Origin: Oscillospiraceae bacterium
GTDB lineage: Bacteria > Bacillota > Clostridia > Oscillospirales > Ruminococcaceae
Assembly: GCA_009776345.1 (NCBI GenBank)
Contig: WRLS01000045.1
Location: forward strand, 1-13,172
Direction: 5' to 3'
Length of the DNA: 13,172 nucleotides
The notes under the pieces were generated by a model. It saw nothing but the letters and a program-made list of their open reading frames with translations. It was not told where the DNA came from and did no database searches. Numbering within the stretch: the first letter of the stretch is position 1; each line of letters begins with the position of its first letter. Both the position numbers and the translations under genes were made by a program. Shown here one piece after another: positions 13,131-13,172 of this stretch.

Positions 13131-13172
13131 GGCGCGAAGCGATTTATCGCTTTGCGGCACCCCCCTTTTAAA
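13131..13172. repeat. probable start of another paired inverted-repeat element, cut by the window end
   Basis: A stem pairs 13133-13142 with 13147-13156 through one G-T pair. The flank GGCACCCCCCTTTT resembles the right half of the 8409-8537 element, where GTGCCACCCCCTTCG follows a CCGGC stem. The match is partial and the element runs off the window. Confidence 0.35.

Overview
The window looks like chromosomal DNA from a Firmicute of the class Clostridia, probably an uncultured gut-type Oscillospiraceae or Christensenellales relative. This is an inference. It rests on Shine-Dalgarno sequences of the AGGAGG type before most genes, sigma-A-like promoters with TGn-extended -10 boxes, a split two-gene transketolase, long-form HPF, a parS sequence of the Bacillus/Clostridium type, and G+C-rich palindromic intergenic repeats followed by CCTAC. 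Nothing here is clearly phage, plasmid or IS. All coding genes except the aldolase read on the + strand.

Layout. 1-322: a tRNA with anticodon CAT, then a hairpin and the promoter of the next operon. 323-3956: two overlapping genes for full-length ABC exporter half-transporters, probably one heterodimeric exporter. 3957-4191: a promoter and a truncated signal-peptide-like micro-ORF. 4192-5361: an orphan metal-dependent amidohydrolase. 5362-5956: about 600 bases without a credible gene, holding a perfect parS palindrome between REP-like hairpins. 6017-8333: long-form ribosome hibernation factor (hpf) and the two transketolase subunits. 8334-8733: a 400-base repeat zone between convergent genes. 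8734-9384 (minus strand): a transaldolase/fructose-6-phosphate-aldolase-family protein. 9477-10956: a NagD-type HAD phosphatase and a 3-methyladenine DNA glycosylase, probably co-transcribed. 11051-13054: a membrane-anchored GAF-PAS-PAS-GGDEF diguanylate cyclase with its own strong promoter. 13055-13172: more repeats.

How the genes may work together. Transketolase and the convergent aldolase-family gene both belong to non-oxidative pentose-phosphate chemistry. However, the aldolase has Ile where the Schiff-base Lys should be, so it may not be an aldolase at all. The other genes are a mixed housekeeping set (export, translation dormancy, DNA repair, signalling), with no evidence of a single dedicated system.

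The most unusual material is non-coding. There is a parS site embedded in a repeat array. There are degenerate 7-base arrays (GGTTTTA/GGATTTA type) at gene 3' ends, always with the G-rich strand as the mRNA strand. There are also two REP-like copies whose stems differ by a compensatory base-pair change.
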